Below, one piece after another: positions 6,462 through 14,329 of a stretch of DNA of 43,205 nt. The notes beneath the pieces are model-generated. The model was not told the origin of the DNA and did not search any database. It worked only from the letters and a program-made list of their open reading frames with translations. The position numbers and the translations under genes were made by a program. Location: positions 1-43,205 of the forward strand of contig CAJTIT010000021.1 in NCBI GenBank assembly GCA_910576345.1, read 5' to 3'. This stretch comes from Erysipelotrichales bacterium (GTDB lineage Bacteria > Bacillota_I > Bacilli_A > Erysipelotrichales > Erysipelotrichaceae). The first letter of the stretch is position 1, and each line of letters starts with the position of its first letter.

Positions 6462-8069
6462 ATGTTGCTTAAAATGAGCATCTCAAGCAGTATATTGATT
6501 ATCTTGATTGTTATTTTGCGCTTTGTTGCTTTAAACAGGCTGCCGAAAAAATTTTTTGTGCTGTTGTGGAATATTGCAATACTAAGATTGCTGATACCCT
6601 TTGACTTACCGATGCATTATGGACTTGCTTCACCTATGACAAAATTAGCGGATAGTGGCATCAGTCACTATAATACTGCCAACAGTCCGCTTATAACAGA
6701 AACATTAAAAGAACCAATTACTGATACAACAGTAGCATTATCTTTAAACAACGTCGCATGGATGACGATTGTTTGGGCAGCAGGTATGGCAGTCATGCTT
6801 GTGATTTTCGGGGTATTATATTGGAGAGAATATCAAAAAATACGGACAGCATTACCTATTTCAAAAGAAAGCGATGATTATTTCAGGTCAGTGACAACGA
6901 TTCCTAAACGTGTAAAGTTATTGGTATCGGACAGAATCTCAACACCTTTAACGTATGGAGTTTTGTCACCTAAAATTATATTCCCGAAAATTTTTAAACT
7001 TTCGGACAACACGAAAATAAAATATGTCCTTACGCATGAAATGATACATATAAAACGGTTGGATAATCTTTGGAAAATAATTATCCTTATAGTGGTGAGC
7101 ATACACTGGTTCAATCCTTTCGTTTGGATAATGTATCGGCTTCTCAACCGTGATATTGAATTATCATGTGATGAAAAAGTGGTTGCTCTTTTGGGAGAAA
7201 CAGCAAAAAAGGAATATGTTACGACGCTTGTAGATTTGGCGGAAAAGCAGTATCATTGGTCGTTTATCTCAAATGGATTTGGAAAGAACGCCATACAAGA
7301 AAGGATTGTGGCAATCATGACGTTTAAAAAAGCAACTTGTTTAAGCATAGGCTGCACAGTGGTTTTATTAGCAGGCGCGATTACAGTATTTGCACAAAAT
7401 GATTTTAAAGTGGCAGGTACTGATGCTGGTACAATGTCTAAAGCCCACATTACGGAAGACAAAAAAAATTATTTGGAAAAAACTGAAATCGAAGATGGTG
7501 AGTATTTACATCATGGAATTACAGTTATCAATGGAGCTTATTATTACCAAGGCGTGCGCATCCGCATATTCATGGATTTAAGGGAAAACAAATCTTTTGA
7601 AACTTTCAGTTTTGATAAGGAAGGAACCGTTGATATACGGTTAATACGGTCAAAAAATAATTCTATTAAAAAAATTGAGTATCTCACAAAAGAAGAAGCA
7701 GATGAAATCCTTAGTGATTTTGAAGATAGCGAGTTGGATGGGCAGACGGAAGAACAGCATACGGGTGTGATAACCAGATTAGCAAAAGAAGAACTTCCGA
7801 ATAAGGTTATAGATGCCATAAATTCTTGTGATGATGAAAAATGGTATGTGATTAATGACAAGGAATATCAATATGTTTATTTTAATGGTTTGACTGCCAA
7901 TTATGCTTTCCAACCAGAGATTTATGCTGACAGCCATAGCGGGACTTTACAAATATATGATATGGGTACTTCAACTAAAAATTATGTATTGCTTGAAATT
8001 GAACGGAATATTTCACTGAAAATTTTATACAACCATTCGCAAGTTTCATATACAGAAATAGCTTTATGA
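6462..8069 (+). CDS. blaR1: BlaR1-like M56 metalloprotease sensor with an unusual extracellular domain
   Basis: A 535-residue membrane protein. Helices at about 8-25, 31-48, 98-121 and 205-223 surround the M56 zinc protease: HEMIH (residues 192-196) is the HExxH motif and NRDIELSCDE (229-238) supplies the third ligand region. A last helix lies at about 292-311. Residues 312-535 should be outside. In classical BlaR1/MecR1 this part is a penicillin-binding domain with SxxK; neither that motif nor the fold signature is visible. Instead there are two modules, GVRIRIFMDLRENKSFE ... GTVDIRLIR (364-395) and EKWYVINDKEYQYVYF ... FAFQ-like (459-485), that recur in the secreted protein downstream. This domain is acidic (about 39 D/E against 22 K/R). 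ATG 6462 is preferred over GTG 6453, which lies within the binding site GAGGTG. Likely role: sense an extracellular signal, then cleave or destabilise BlaI. The signal is unknown. Confidence 0.85.
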   Translation: MLLKMSISSSILIILIVILRFVALNRLPKKFFVLLWNIAILRLLIPFDLPMHYGLASPMTKLADSGISHYNTANSPLITETLKEPITDTTVALSLNNVAWMTIVWAAGMAVMLVIFGVLYWREYQKIRTALPISKESDDYFRSVTTIPKRVKLLVSDRISTPLTYGVLSPKIIFPKIFKLSDNTKIKYVLTHEMIHIKRLDNLWKIIILIVVSIHWFNPFVWIMYRLLNRDIELSCDEKVVALLGETAKKEYVTTLVDLAEKQYHWSFISNGFGKNAIQERIVAIMTFKKATCLSIGCTVVLLAGAITVFAQNDFKVAGTDAGTMSKAHITEDKKNYLEKTEIEDGEYLHHGITVINGAYYYQGVRIRIFMDLRENKSFETFSFDKEGTVDIRLIRSKNNSIKKIEYLTKEEADEILSDFEDSELDGQTEEQHTGVITRLAKEELPNKVIDAINSCDDEKWYVINDKEYQYVYFNGLTANYAFQPEIYADSHSGTLQIYDMGTSTKNYVLLEIERNISLKILYNHSQVSYTEIAL

Positions 8070-8129
8070 TGGAAACATGGTATTGAAACTGGTATGCCAT
8101 AAAGAGCGGATAAAGGAGGATAATTTCAA

Positions 8130-8819
8130 ATGAAAAGAAAAACAATTTTTTCAATAGTTACAATATTTATTTTTATATTCATGGTTTCTATGCCAATAGC
8201 TGCATCTGCAAAGGGTACGCCATCTAGTAAGCATGTTTCTGAATATGCCCAATTAGGTATTATAAAGAAAGATGATGCGTTCTTTTATAAAAATAAGCGT
8301 ATCCGTATTTTTTTTGATGAAAGGGCTGACCGTTCTTTTGAATACAGCTTCGTGGATATTGATGGAACAATTGATATACGTCTGTTGAGAAATAAAGCTG
8401 GAGATATTAGCAGGCTGAAACGGATACCAAAAAAGAAAGCGAATAAAATATTGAAAGATATGCTTGGTTTTGTTCCAAAACACCCCACTGAAAATACGAA
8501 ACCTCACAAGAAAAAAGAGTATACTGATATTGAGCGTTGCCAGCTTAAAGATGTCCCTGTCGGAATTAAGAAAGTTATTAAAAAAAGATGCACTAAGAAT
8601 AAATGGTACATTATCAAATCTTCAAATAGAGATTATGTATATTTTAAAAAAGTGCCAAAAGACTTTGCATTCCAAATTATCGGCAAAAATTTAAATATAC
8701 ATGATATAGGGAAAAAGAAAAAAAATGGTTCTGTACTGCTCTCTATCGGCAGGAATTTTAATTTTACTCTCACTTATAATTCCAAGCCAGTAAAAACCAT
8801 TATTATAAAAGCTAAATAG
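8130..8819 (+). CDS. Secreted protein homologous to the sensor domain of the BlaR1-like protein
   Basis: A 229-residue protein with a clear signal peptide (basic start, helix TIFSIVTIFIFIFMVSM, cleavage probably after AASA at residue 27). The mature part aligns over its whole length with residues 330-535 of the protein encoded upstream: KNKRIRIFFDERADRSFE matches GVRIRIFMDLRENKSFE, GTIDIRLLRNK matches GTVDIRLIRSK, and CTKNKWYII ... DYVYF ... FAFQ matches CDDEKWYVI ... YVYF ... YAFQ, including one shared Cys (C154 here, C456 there). In contrast to the sensor it is very basic, about 50 K/R against 20 D/E. No enzymatic motif is visible. AAAGGAGG (8112-8119) serves the ATG at 8130; the gene lies 60 bases after blaR1, so it is probably under the same repressor. 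It may be the regulated effector or a soluble modulator of the sensor; function unknown. Confidence 0.8.
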   Translation: MKRKTIFSIVTIFIFIFMVSMPIAASAKGTPSSKHVSEYAQLGIIKKDDAFFYKNKRIRIFFDERADRSFEYSFVDIDGTIDIRLLRNKAGDISRLKRIPKKKANKILKDMLGFVPKHPTENTKPHKKKEYTDIERCQLKDVPVGIKKVIKKRCTKNKWYIIKSSNRDYVYFKKVPKDFAFQIIGKNLNIHDIGKKKKNGSVLLSIGRNFNFTLTYNSKPVKTIIIKAK

Positions 8820-8877
8820 AAAGAAACGACTCAAGCAAATGTGTCTGCGTGGATATTTGGCGATTATCACGAGAGTT

Positions 8878-8905
8878 AATACCCCGCTGTTCACAGCGGG
8901 GTATT
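8878..8905 (+). terminator. Terminator of the blaI-blaR1-secreted protein operon
   Basis: A perfect 12-base stem, AATACCCCGCTG, loop TTCA, CAGCGGGGTATT, followed by GGTTTATT. It lies 58 bases after the last gene of the cassette. Confidence 0.8.
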
Positions 8906-9078
8906 GGTTTATTAAAGAAATTCATTTATTTTAGTGCTTGCCAAAATTTATAGATATATTATCTATTTATGTAATGATATTTTTTACATATTTTGTTCTT
9001 TCTATAATCATAGGTAGGACAAGCCCACCAAATAAAAAAAACGATGTTCGGGTGGGCTATTTCGTCATACCCTGACCA

Positions 9079-9117
9079 CCCTCCGACTTCGCTTTTTGAA
9101 GTTTGGAGGGATTTTTA
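9079..9117 (+). terminator. Terminator-like hairpin
   Basis: CCCTCC G ACTTC pairs with GAAGT TT GGAGGG and is followed by ATTTTTATT. It may stop transcription leaving the cassette. Confidence 0.65.
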
Positions 9118-9263
9118 TTGCCTGCAAATAGCAAATTCTATTTACATATATCATATCGGGGATGGGCGGACAGCCTGTTAAAAAACTCCTCGTCAGTACA
9201 TGGGGGCTTTGTACCCTGCAAGTAGAAGTCATATTTCTACATATTGGAACTAAAATCTCTCTA

Positions 9264-9300
9264 AACCGTAAAGGTCACGGAACCTTTGCGGTTTTTCTTT
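9264..9300 (+). terminator. Terminator or attenuator upstream of the sigma-like gene
   Basis: AACCGTAAAGGT, loop CACGGA, ACCTTTGCGGTT (12 pairs with one G-U), followed by TTTCTTTTG. It lies 113 bases before the start of the sigma-like gene. Confidence 0.7.
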
Positions 9301-9412
9301 TGTCGTTTTTTATCGGAATGTGCCGAAGGGCTGTTTCCGCTGTTGGCTGCCGTTCGCCGCCTATCCAATCTGGATTATTACATTTCAAAAATTCAGATTG
9401 GAGGAAAAAAGA

Positions 9413-9838
9413 ATGGCATACAACAACGGACGGGAGAACAGGAAATGGCTTATCTGGAAAGAAGCCGAGGAAAAAATATTGAGGGAACACGGAGTTGATG
9501 AAACCACCATTGAACAAATCCGCACAGACGACAGGGCAGACTTCAATTCCAACAGGCGGTTTTACCATTGGACAAGCGACTTCGGTGAATACCTTGAGGG
9601 GATGGCAGACAGGGAACAGAATACCGAGCTAAAGACGGTTGCTGATTTACTGGACGAGATTGAGGACGAAACTCTGTATCGGGCATTGCTTACGGTGGAC
9701 AGGCGTACCCTGCAAATCATCCTGCTGAAAATGCAGGGCTATTCCACAAAGGAAATCGCCCCGCTTGTGGGATTGACAACGGGTGCTATCTATGCAAGGC
9801 TAGACCATCTGCGGAAAAAGCTGCGGAAGATTTTATAA
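9413..9838 (+). CDS. Sigma-70-like regulator of a mobile element (region 4 helix-turn-helix)
   Basis: A 141-residue protein. The last 60 residues, ALLTVDRRTLQIILLKMQGYSTKEIAPLVGLTTGAIYARLDHLRKKLRKIL, form a sigma region 4 / LuxR-like helix-turn-helix (cut here as YSTKEIAPLVGLTTGAI). The N-terminal half is helical and carries no region 2, so it is a sigma-like regulator rather than a full sigma factor. Such proteins are common in clostridial integrative and mobilizable elements. Start ATG 9413 follows GGAGG at 9400-9404. It lies upstream of the mobilisation genes and may control them. Its codon use (GAC, ACC, CTG) is GC-richer than that of the BlaI cassette. Confidence 0.8.
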   Translation: MAYNNGRENRKWLIWKEAEEKILREHGVDETTIEQIRTDDRADFNSNRRFYHWTSDFGEYLEGMADREQNTELKTVADLLDEIEDETLYRALLTVDRRTLQIILLKMQGYSTKEIAPLVGLTTGAIYARLDHLRKKLRKIL

Positions 9839-9870
9839 CCAGCTAATAAAGGCAGCTTTCTGGCGGGCTA

Positions 9871-9908
9871 TTGGGTGGGGGATAAAATTTCCCCACCCAA
9901 TTTAAAAT
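9871..9908 (+). terminator. Terminator after the sigma-like gene
   Basis: TTGGGTGGGG, loop GATAAAATTT, CCCCACCCAA, then TTTAAAATT. A perfect 10-base stem. Confidence 0.8.
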
Positions 9909-9961
9909 TATATGAATAAAATTCCCGTCCACAGGGAATACTAAAAAGTTTGCCCAAAGTA

Positions 9962-10002
9962 TTGACATGGGTACAGCCGCTATGGTATTCTGAAATACCC
10001 AT
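9962..10002 (+). promoter_or_regulatory. Promoter of the mobilisation operon with overlapping dyads
   Basis: TTGACA (9962-9967), an 18-base spacer and TATTCT (9986-9991) with an upstream TGG that makes an extended -10. A palindrome GGTATT CTGA AATACC (9984-9999) covers the -10, and an outer repeat ATGGGTA (9967-9973) / TACCCAT (9996-10002) frames it. The arrangement suggests that a repressor blocks this promoter. Confidence 0.6.
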
Positions 10003-10049
10003 GAGGGAATTGGAAGATTGAAAATGAAATAGCACATAGATGGAAGAAT

Positions 10050-10215
10050 GAAATGTCAGCCAATGGATAAGGCTGACTGCCGCCGAACGTAAGTCGTCCT
10101 TTTCGGCTGGCGTATGGCAGCAAGGTTTTGAATCCCAAAGCCGTTACATAGCATTGCGAATCTGAGCAGGAGAAAACACTCCTGTCATTCGTGGTGCGGT
10201 GTGGCGGCTTTTTCA
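10050..10215 (+). ncRNA. Structured leader RNA ahead of mobC, probable attenuator
   Basis: Between the promoter and mobC lie GTCAGCC/GGCTGAC (10055-10077, perfect 7-base stem), a CGCCGA/TCGGCTGGCG arm (about 10080-10112), CAGGAG/CTCCTG (10167-10184, perfect) and an enclosing stem AAAGCCG (10137-10143) / CGGCTTT (10205-10211) followed by TTCATTT. The last stem ends in T residues like a terminator. No matching riboswitch class is recognised; the reading is from visible base pairing only. Confidence 0.5.
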
Positions 10216-10374
10216 TTTATCCAAAAGTCAAGAAAAATCGAATCCAGAACGGAGGTGGAAAGGACATAGGATTTTCTTTTCGGCGGGTAAGGCAGGTATG
10301 GAAGAATACTGCTGCACAGGAAAAATGCTCTGCGGCGTTGTCCACAGAGATAGCGAGCATCGGATTGTGTCAGC

Positions 10375-10415
10375 CACAATCCCGCCCACACAAAACAAGT
10401 GGGCGTAACTTACTC
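10375..10415 (+). other. Candidate origin of transfer (oriT)
   Basis: CGCCCAC (10383-10389), loop ACAAAACAA, GTGGGCG (10399-10405), directly followed by TAACTTAC. A perfect inverted repeat next to a short conserved sequence, just upstream of mobC and the relaxase gene, is the usual layout of an oriT. On the other strand it reads GTAAGTTACGCCCAC, similar in form to MOBP/MOBQ nic regions. The nick position is not determined. Confidence 0.5.
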
Positions 10416-10473
10416 AGGGGACATCCCCTGTTTACCCCGAAGAAAGAAAAATAAGACTGGAGGATTGAGGAAA

Positions 10474-10830
10474 ATGAGCAGAGAAAAATCAGAAAAGGTT
10501 GTGCGGAGTGTCCCGATTACTGTCCGATTGAACGAGGAAGAACATGAAAAATTAAAGCAGTGCGCCGCCGCTTGCGGTCTGTCCACCGCCGAATTTATGC
10601 GCCAGTTATGCAAGGGAAACGCCCCTCAGCCACAGCCTAAAACCGAGTTTTGGGAACTGCTAAACAAGCTCTATGAGGTGCATGACGCTTTCAAAAAGTG
10701 TGTTCCCTACTATCTAACCGCCGCCGAAATCTGTAAGGAGATTGAGGATTTTATCTTAGAACTGCAACAGAAAATAACTCTCCCACTACGATTTAATGTA
10801 GAAGAACTGATGGAACAGGGGGCGGTCTGA
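10474..10830 (+). CDS. mobC: MobC-like relaxosome protein
   Basis: A 118-residue protein with an N-terminal ribbon-helix-helix pattern: VVRSVPITVRLNEEEHEKLKQ and CGLSTAEFMRQLCKG (residues 8-49). The second half is helical with KIT-type amphipathic stretches. MobC-family proteins bind oriT, open the DNA and help the relaxase to nick. Start ATG 10474 follows GGAGG at 10459-10463. It ends one base before the relaxase start, which indicates a coupled operon, and the candidate oriT lies just upstream. Confidence 0.85.
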   Translation: MSREKSEKVVRSVPITVRLNEEEHEKLKQCAAACGLSTAEFMRQLCKGNAPQPQPKTEFWELLNKLYEVHDAFKKCVPYYLTAAEICKEIEDFILELQQKITLPLRFNVEELMEQGAV

Positions 10831-10831
10831 T

Positions 10832-12196
10832 ATGGCAACAACGAGCTTATGGCATATCAAAGGGCGGCTGAAAGACCTCATTGATTATGTGGAAAATCCA
10901 GAAAAGACCATGCCGAATGAAGATATGCAGGACTTCTTTGACGTGTTCTCCTATGTGAAGAATCCGTTAAAAACAAACGAGGGCGAGTATGTTTCCGCAA
11001 TCAACGCTCTGAAAGAAACCGCCTTGCAACAGATGATTTTGACAAAGAAGCAGTACCAAAAGACAGGCGGATATATTGCATGGCACGGATACCAGAGCTT
11101 CAAACCAGACGAGGTAACGCCCGAACAGTGCCACGAAATCGGATTAAAATTAGCAGGGGAAATGTGGGGCGATAAATACCAGATAATTGTTGCCACTCAT
11201 CTTGACAAAGGGCATCTGCACAATCATTTTTGTTTCAACTCTGTTTCTTTCATAGACGGACAGAAATATAATTACTCAAAATCAGAACAGAAAAGGTTGA
11301 GGGAAGCGTCCGACCGCTTATGCCGAGAGTACGGTTTATCGGTGATTGAAAACCCCAAGAAAGCACCATCCAGACCGCTTTATCTGGACGAAAAGAACGG
11401 AAAACCCACACGGTACAATGTCTATCGGGAGGATTTAAGGGAGGCAATCAATGGGAGCAGGGATTTACAGCACATGATGAAATACCTTGCCGATAAGGGA
11501 TATGAGGTTGATTTTTCGGGCAGCCATTGGAAAATGAAGCTGCCGAAATACAAACATTTCACGAGATTAGACACGCTTGACGAGCGGCTAACCCCCAATT
11601 TCATACAGTCATGTTTAGGCGGGGCTTCCCGATATGGGAACTACAAAGCAAAGATTTCCTACTCTCCCCATATGCCAGAGCAGTATAAAAATGCATGGAA
11701 ACCACATCAAAAAACCACGGGGATTTTAGCGTTGTATTACTACTGGTGCTATCAGTTGGGGATATTCCCCAAAGGCACGGACTACAAGCCGACAAGCCCG
11801 CTGATGAAAGAGGAATTGCGGAAGTTAGATGAAATCACCACACAGGTACGGTATATGTCCAAGCATAACATTTCCACCCTCTCCGACTTACACGCCGACA
11901 GGGAGAAAAACCAGACCGAAATGAATAAACTGATTGACTACCGCCAGCACGTGCGGAACAAGGTACGCCGTGCCACACCAGCCGAAAAAGAAAAAATTCG
12001 GGAAGAAAAACGGTGCGTGACGGAGCGGATAACGGAGCTTAGGAAGCGGCTGAAATATGCAGACAGGATTGAAAAACGCTCCGCACACATTGATGACTGC
12101 TTAAACCAAATCTACGACACGATTGAAAATCAGCGGTCAAACCGACAGAAACAGCCAGTTAAAACAGCACGCAGGAGGGAGGAACCATTGCGATGA
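10832..12196 (+). CDS. Relaxase (MobA/VirD2 family)
   Basis: A 454-residue relaxase. The N-terminal 160 residues hold the nuclease: a Tyr-containing start (KGRLKDLIDYVENPEKT), motif II region around GGYIAWHGYQSFKP and motif III HLDKGHLHNHFCFN, the HxDxxHxHNH triad that binds metal. The rest (about 180-454) is helical and basic, with a coiled coil in 370-420 (AEKEKIREEKRCVTERITEL). It nicks at oriT and carries the strand to the recipient; no coupling protein or mating-pore genes are present, so transfer must depend on a helper element. ATG 10832 follows mobC by one base. It overlaps the next gene by four bases (ATGA). Confidence 0.92.
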   Translation: MATTSLWHIKGRLKDLIDYVENPEKTMPNEDMQDFFDVFSYVKNPLKTNEGEYVSAINALKETALQQMILTKKQYQKTGGYIAWHGYQSFKPDEVTPEQCHEIGLKLAGEMWGDKYQIIVATHLDKGHLHNHFCFNSVSFIDGQKYNYSKSEQKRLREASDRLCREYGLSVIENPKKAPSRPLYLDEKNGKPTRYNVYREDLREAINGSRDLQHMMKYLADKGYEVDFSGSHWKMKLPKYKHFTRLDTLDERLTPNFIQSCLGGASRYGNYKAKISYSPHMPEQYKNAWKPHQKTTGILALYYYWCYQLGIFPKGTDYKPTSPLMKEELRKLDEITTQVRYMSKHNISTLSDLHADREKNQTEMNKLIDYRQHVRNKVRRATPAEKEKIREEKRCVTERITELRKRLKYADRIEKRSAHIDDCLNQIYDTIENQRSNRQKQPVKTARRREEPLR

Positions 12197-12495
12197 GCAG
12201 ACTGTCCGAGGAAGAAATACAGGCGATTATGGAGGAATACAAGGACGTCCCTATGGTAAATCCAGACAAAATATATCCCCCTCTGCCGCCTGTCCAGAAC
12301 GTCACGCCCCTTGTCCGCATCCCAGAGCCGATGAGCCTTACCGAGAAAATCGGCGGCACGGAATACACCGTCAACGCCCATTTCCGAAAAGACGGGCGGG
12401 ACTTGCTTGTAATGCTTACGGATATTTTTCGGCGCAGCGCACAGGGATATGGATTTTATGATAATGAGAATTGGGGTGATGACGACGGGGAATAA
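12193..12495 (+). CDS. TnpW-like transposon protein
   Basis: A 100-residue acidic protein that overlaps the relaxase stop by four bases. The segment LTEKIGGTEYTVNAHFRKDG (residues about 49-68) followed by a short LLVMLTDIFRR helix matches the TnpW pattern (GxTxYxVxxHF), a small protein of unknown function in Tn4451-like transposons. The first 45 residues (EEIQAIMEEYKDVPMV, proline-rich stretch) are not recognised. Position between relaxase and recombinase is as in that transposon family. Confidence 0.7.
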   Translation: MSRLSEEEIQAIMEEYKDVPMVNPDKIYPPLPPVQNVTPLVRIPEPMSLTEKIGGTEYTVNAHFRKDGRDLLVMLTDIFRRSAQGYGFYDNENWGDDDGE

Positions 12496-12526
12496 CAGGC
12501 AGCGGAAGAATTATCACTTTAAAGCG

Positions 12527-12555
12527 TTGAAGTTTAAGGGCAGATGTGGTATACT
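12527..12555 (+). promoter_or_regulatory. Promoter of the serine recombinase gene
   Basis: TTGAAG (12527-12532), a 17-base spacer and TATACT (12550-12555) with TGG ahead of it as an extended -10. It lies 49 bases before the recombinase start and separates that gene from the mob operon. Confidence 0.7.
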
Positions 12556-12603
12556 GTACCTACACTTCACAATACCGTGTCTGCTGTCGGAAAGGAGAGC
12601 TTT

Positions 12604-14262
12604 ATGAAAAGACAGCAGGAAGAATTCACGGCATTATATTGTAGATTAAGCCAAGATGATGGGCGGGAAGGTGAAAGCAACAGCATTGTAAACCAGAAAG
12701 AATATCTGATGAAATACGCAAAAGAACACGGTTTCCCTAACCCGAAATTCTACGTGGACGACGGCTATACGGGTACGAATTTTGACCGCCCAAGCTTTAA
12801 GGAAATGTCGTCGGACATTGAAAAAGGGTTTGTAAAGACCGTCATTGTCAAAGACTTATCACGCTTCGGCAGGAACTATATCGAGGTCGGCTCATACTCC
12901 GAAATCATCTACCCCGAAGCGGGCGTGAGGTTCATCGCCATCATGGACAACGTGGACACGGGCAGCCTTGAGAGCAACGAATTTGCCGCCTTTACCAACC
13001 TTTTTAACGAATGGTATCCCAAAAGCACGAGCAAAAAGGTAAAGGAAGTCAAGAAAGCGAAAGGGCTTGCAGGCGAGCATTTGGGCGCACCGCCTTATGG
13101 GTATTTGCGGAATCCAGACGATAAAACACGTTGGCTTGTGGACGAGGAAGCGGCGGCAGTTGTCCGCAGGATATTCTCACTCTGTATACAGGGAAAAGGC
13201 GTGTCAGCCATTGCCACAGCCCTCTGGGAAGACAAGGTGCTTACCCCGTCAGCCTACAAGGTGTCAAAGGGAATCGGCGTTGCAAAAAAATCGGAACATC
13301 CCTATAACTGGGAAACGTCTATGATTGCATCCATTCTGGAAAATGTGGCATATATCGGCGTGACGGAAAGCTTTAAATCCACCCGTTTAGGCTTCAAGAG
13401 CAAAAAACGCATCCCAACCGCAAAGGACAGGCGGACGTATATCGAGGACGCCCATACGCCCATCATTGACAGGGATATGTGGGAAAAAGTGCAGATGATA
13501 CGGGCGAACAAACGCAGACCGACCAAAAGCGGAACGACAAGTATCTTTTCGGGGCTGCTCTATTGTGCCGACTGCGGGGCGAAACTCAGCTTAGCCACAG
13601 CAAACGGATATGAGCATTTCCGTTGTTCCATGTATAAAAGGACGAGCAGGGCAAAGGAATGTACACAGCACTATATCCGAGAGGACGCATTAAAACAATT
13701 AGTTCTGAAACAGCTCCAGCAGTTCCTCTCCTATTTACAGCAGTTTGAGCGTGTGTTTATCCGACAGCAGATTGACGCCACCCTTGCAGAACGCAGATAC
13801 GAGTTATCCGCAAAGCAGAAACAGATAGAAAAGGACGAAAAGCGGATAAAGGAGCTTGACCGCCTGTTCCGCAAAATCTATGAGGATAATGTCAACGGAA
13901 AGCTGAATGACGAACGCTTTTACAAGCTGTCGGACGGATATGAAGCCGAGCAGGAACAGCTAAAGCAGGAAATCGAAACCTTGACAGCCGAGGTCAGCGA
14001 AGCCGACACGGAAGCGACCAATGTCACCAAGCTGATAGCCGTCACCAAGAAATACACCCGCATCGACGAGCTGACGCCCGAAGTCCTAAACGCATTTGTG
14101 GATAAAATCGTAGTCCATGAGCGTGAGAAAAAAGACGGGAAACGGACACAGCAAATCGACATCTACTATTCCTATGTCGGGATTGTGGACATCCCCACGG
14201 ATGCGGAAATGCGGGAAATGGAACGAGAATATACGCAGCGTACCAAACGTCAAACCGCCTAA
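12604..14262 (+). CDS. tnpX: Large serine recombinase, TnpX-like
   Basis: A 552-residue site-specific recombinase. Domains in order: resolvase catalytic domain (about 8-155; nucleophile region ALYCRLSQDDGREGESNSI, DDGYTGTNFDRP, VKDLSRFGRN), recombinase DNA-binding domain (about 175-290; GAPPYGYLRNPDD), zinc ribbon (about 318-360; CADCG ... FRCSMYKRTSRAKEC), coiled coil (about 385-440) and a DUF4368-type C-terminus (YSYVGIVDIPTD). This is the Tn4451/Tn5397 type, which excises and inserts the element through a circular form with a two-base core. ATG 12604 follows AAAGGAGAG at 12591-12599. It is the last gene before the right boundary. A 195-residue inverted partial copy lies at the left end of the element. 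Confidence 0.95.
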   Translation: MKRQQEEFTALYCRLSQDDGREGESNSIVNQKEYLMKYAKEHGFPNPKFYVDDGYTGTNFDRPSFKEMSSDIEKGFVKTVIVKDLSRFGRNYIEVGSYSEIIYPEAGVRFIAIMDNVDTGSLESNEFAAFTNLFNEWYPKSTSKKVKEVKKAKGLAGEHLGAPPYGYLRNPDDKTRWLVDEEAAAVVRRIFSLCIQGKGVSAIATALWEDKVLTPSAYKVSKGIGVAKKSEHPYNWETSMIASILENVAYIGVTESFKSTRLGFKSKKRIPTAKDRRTYIEDAHTPIIDRDMWEKVQMIRANKRRPTKSGTTSIFSGLLYCADCGAKLSLATANGYEHFRCSMYKRTSRAKECTQHYIREDALKQLVLKQLQQFLSYLQQFERVFIRQQIDATLAERRYELSAKQKQIEKDEKRIKELDRLFRKIYEDNVNGKLNDERFYKLSDGYEAEQEQLKQEIETLTAEVSEADTEATNVTKLIAVTKKYTRIDELTPEVLNAFVDKIVVHEREKKDGKRTQQIDIYYSYVGIVDIPTDAEMREMEREYTQRTKRQTA

Positions 14263-14329
14263 ATACAGGCGTGGCAGGAGAAAATCTATGCTCCTGCCGA
14301 TACATATCTATTTTTTATCCCTATCTGGT
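14263..14329 (+). repeat. Recombinase-proximal transposon end
   Basis: Directly after the recombinase stop lies GGCAGGAG ... CTCCTGCC (14270-14298), a hairpin that may end transcription, then TATTTTTTATCC and TATCTGGT. The same block is present in reverse at 4881-4946, and its outer part matches the left boundary at 4266-4284. Confidence 0.75.

Larger units (their letters stand above)
8906..9412 (+). other. Intergenic region with a series of hairpins
   Basis: No gene recognised in about 500 bases. Four hairpins follow each other: AGCCCACC/GGTGGGCT (9022-9058), CCCTCC.ACTTC/GAAGT..GGAGGG with a T-run (9079-9117), GTAGAA/TTCTAC (about 9225-9243) and a strong terminator at 9264-9300. This is a border between modules, where AT-rich cassette DNA gives way to the GC-richer mobilisation module. 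Confidence 0.6.

Noticed and set aside
6462-8069. Beta-lactam resistance regulator in the classical sense
   Set aside because: No penicillin-binding SxxK/KTG motifs in the sensor part and no beta-lactamase or mecA nearby; only the BlaI and M56 parts match.
10191-10454. Plus-strand frames of 69 to 87 codons in the mob leader
   Set aside because: They run through the hairpins and candidate oriT, lack ribosome binding sites and show no protein pattern.
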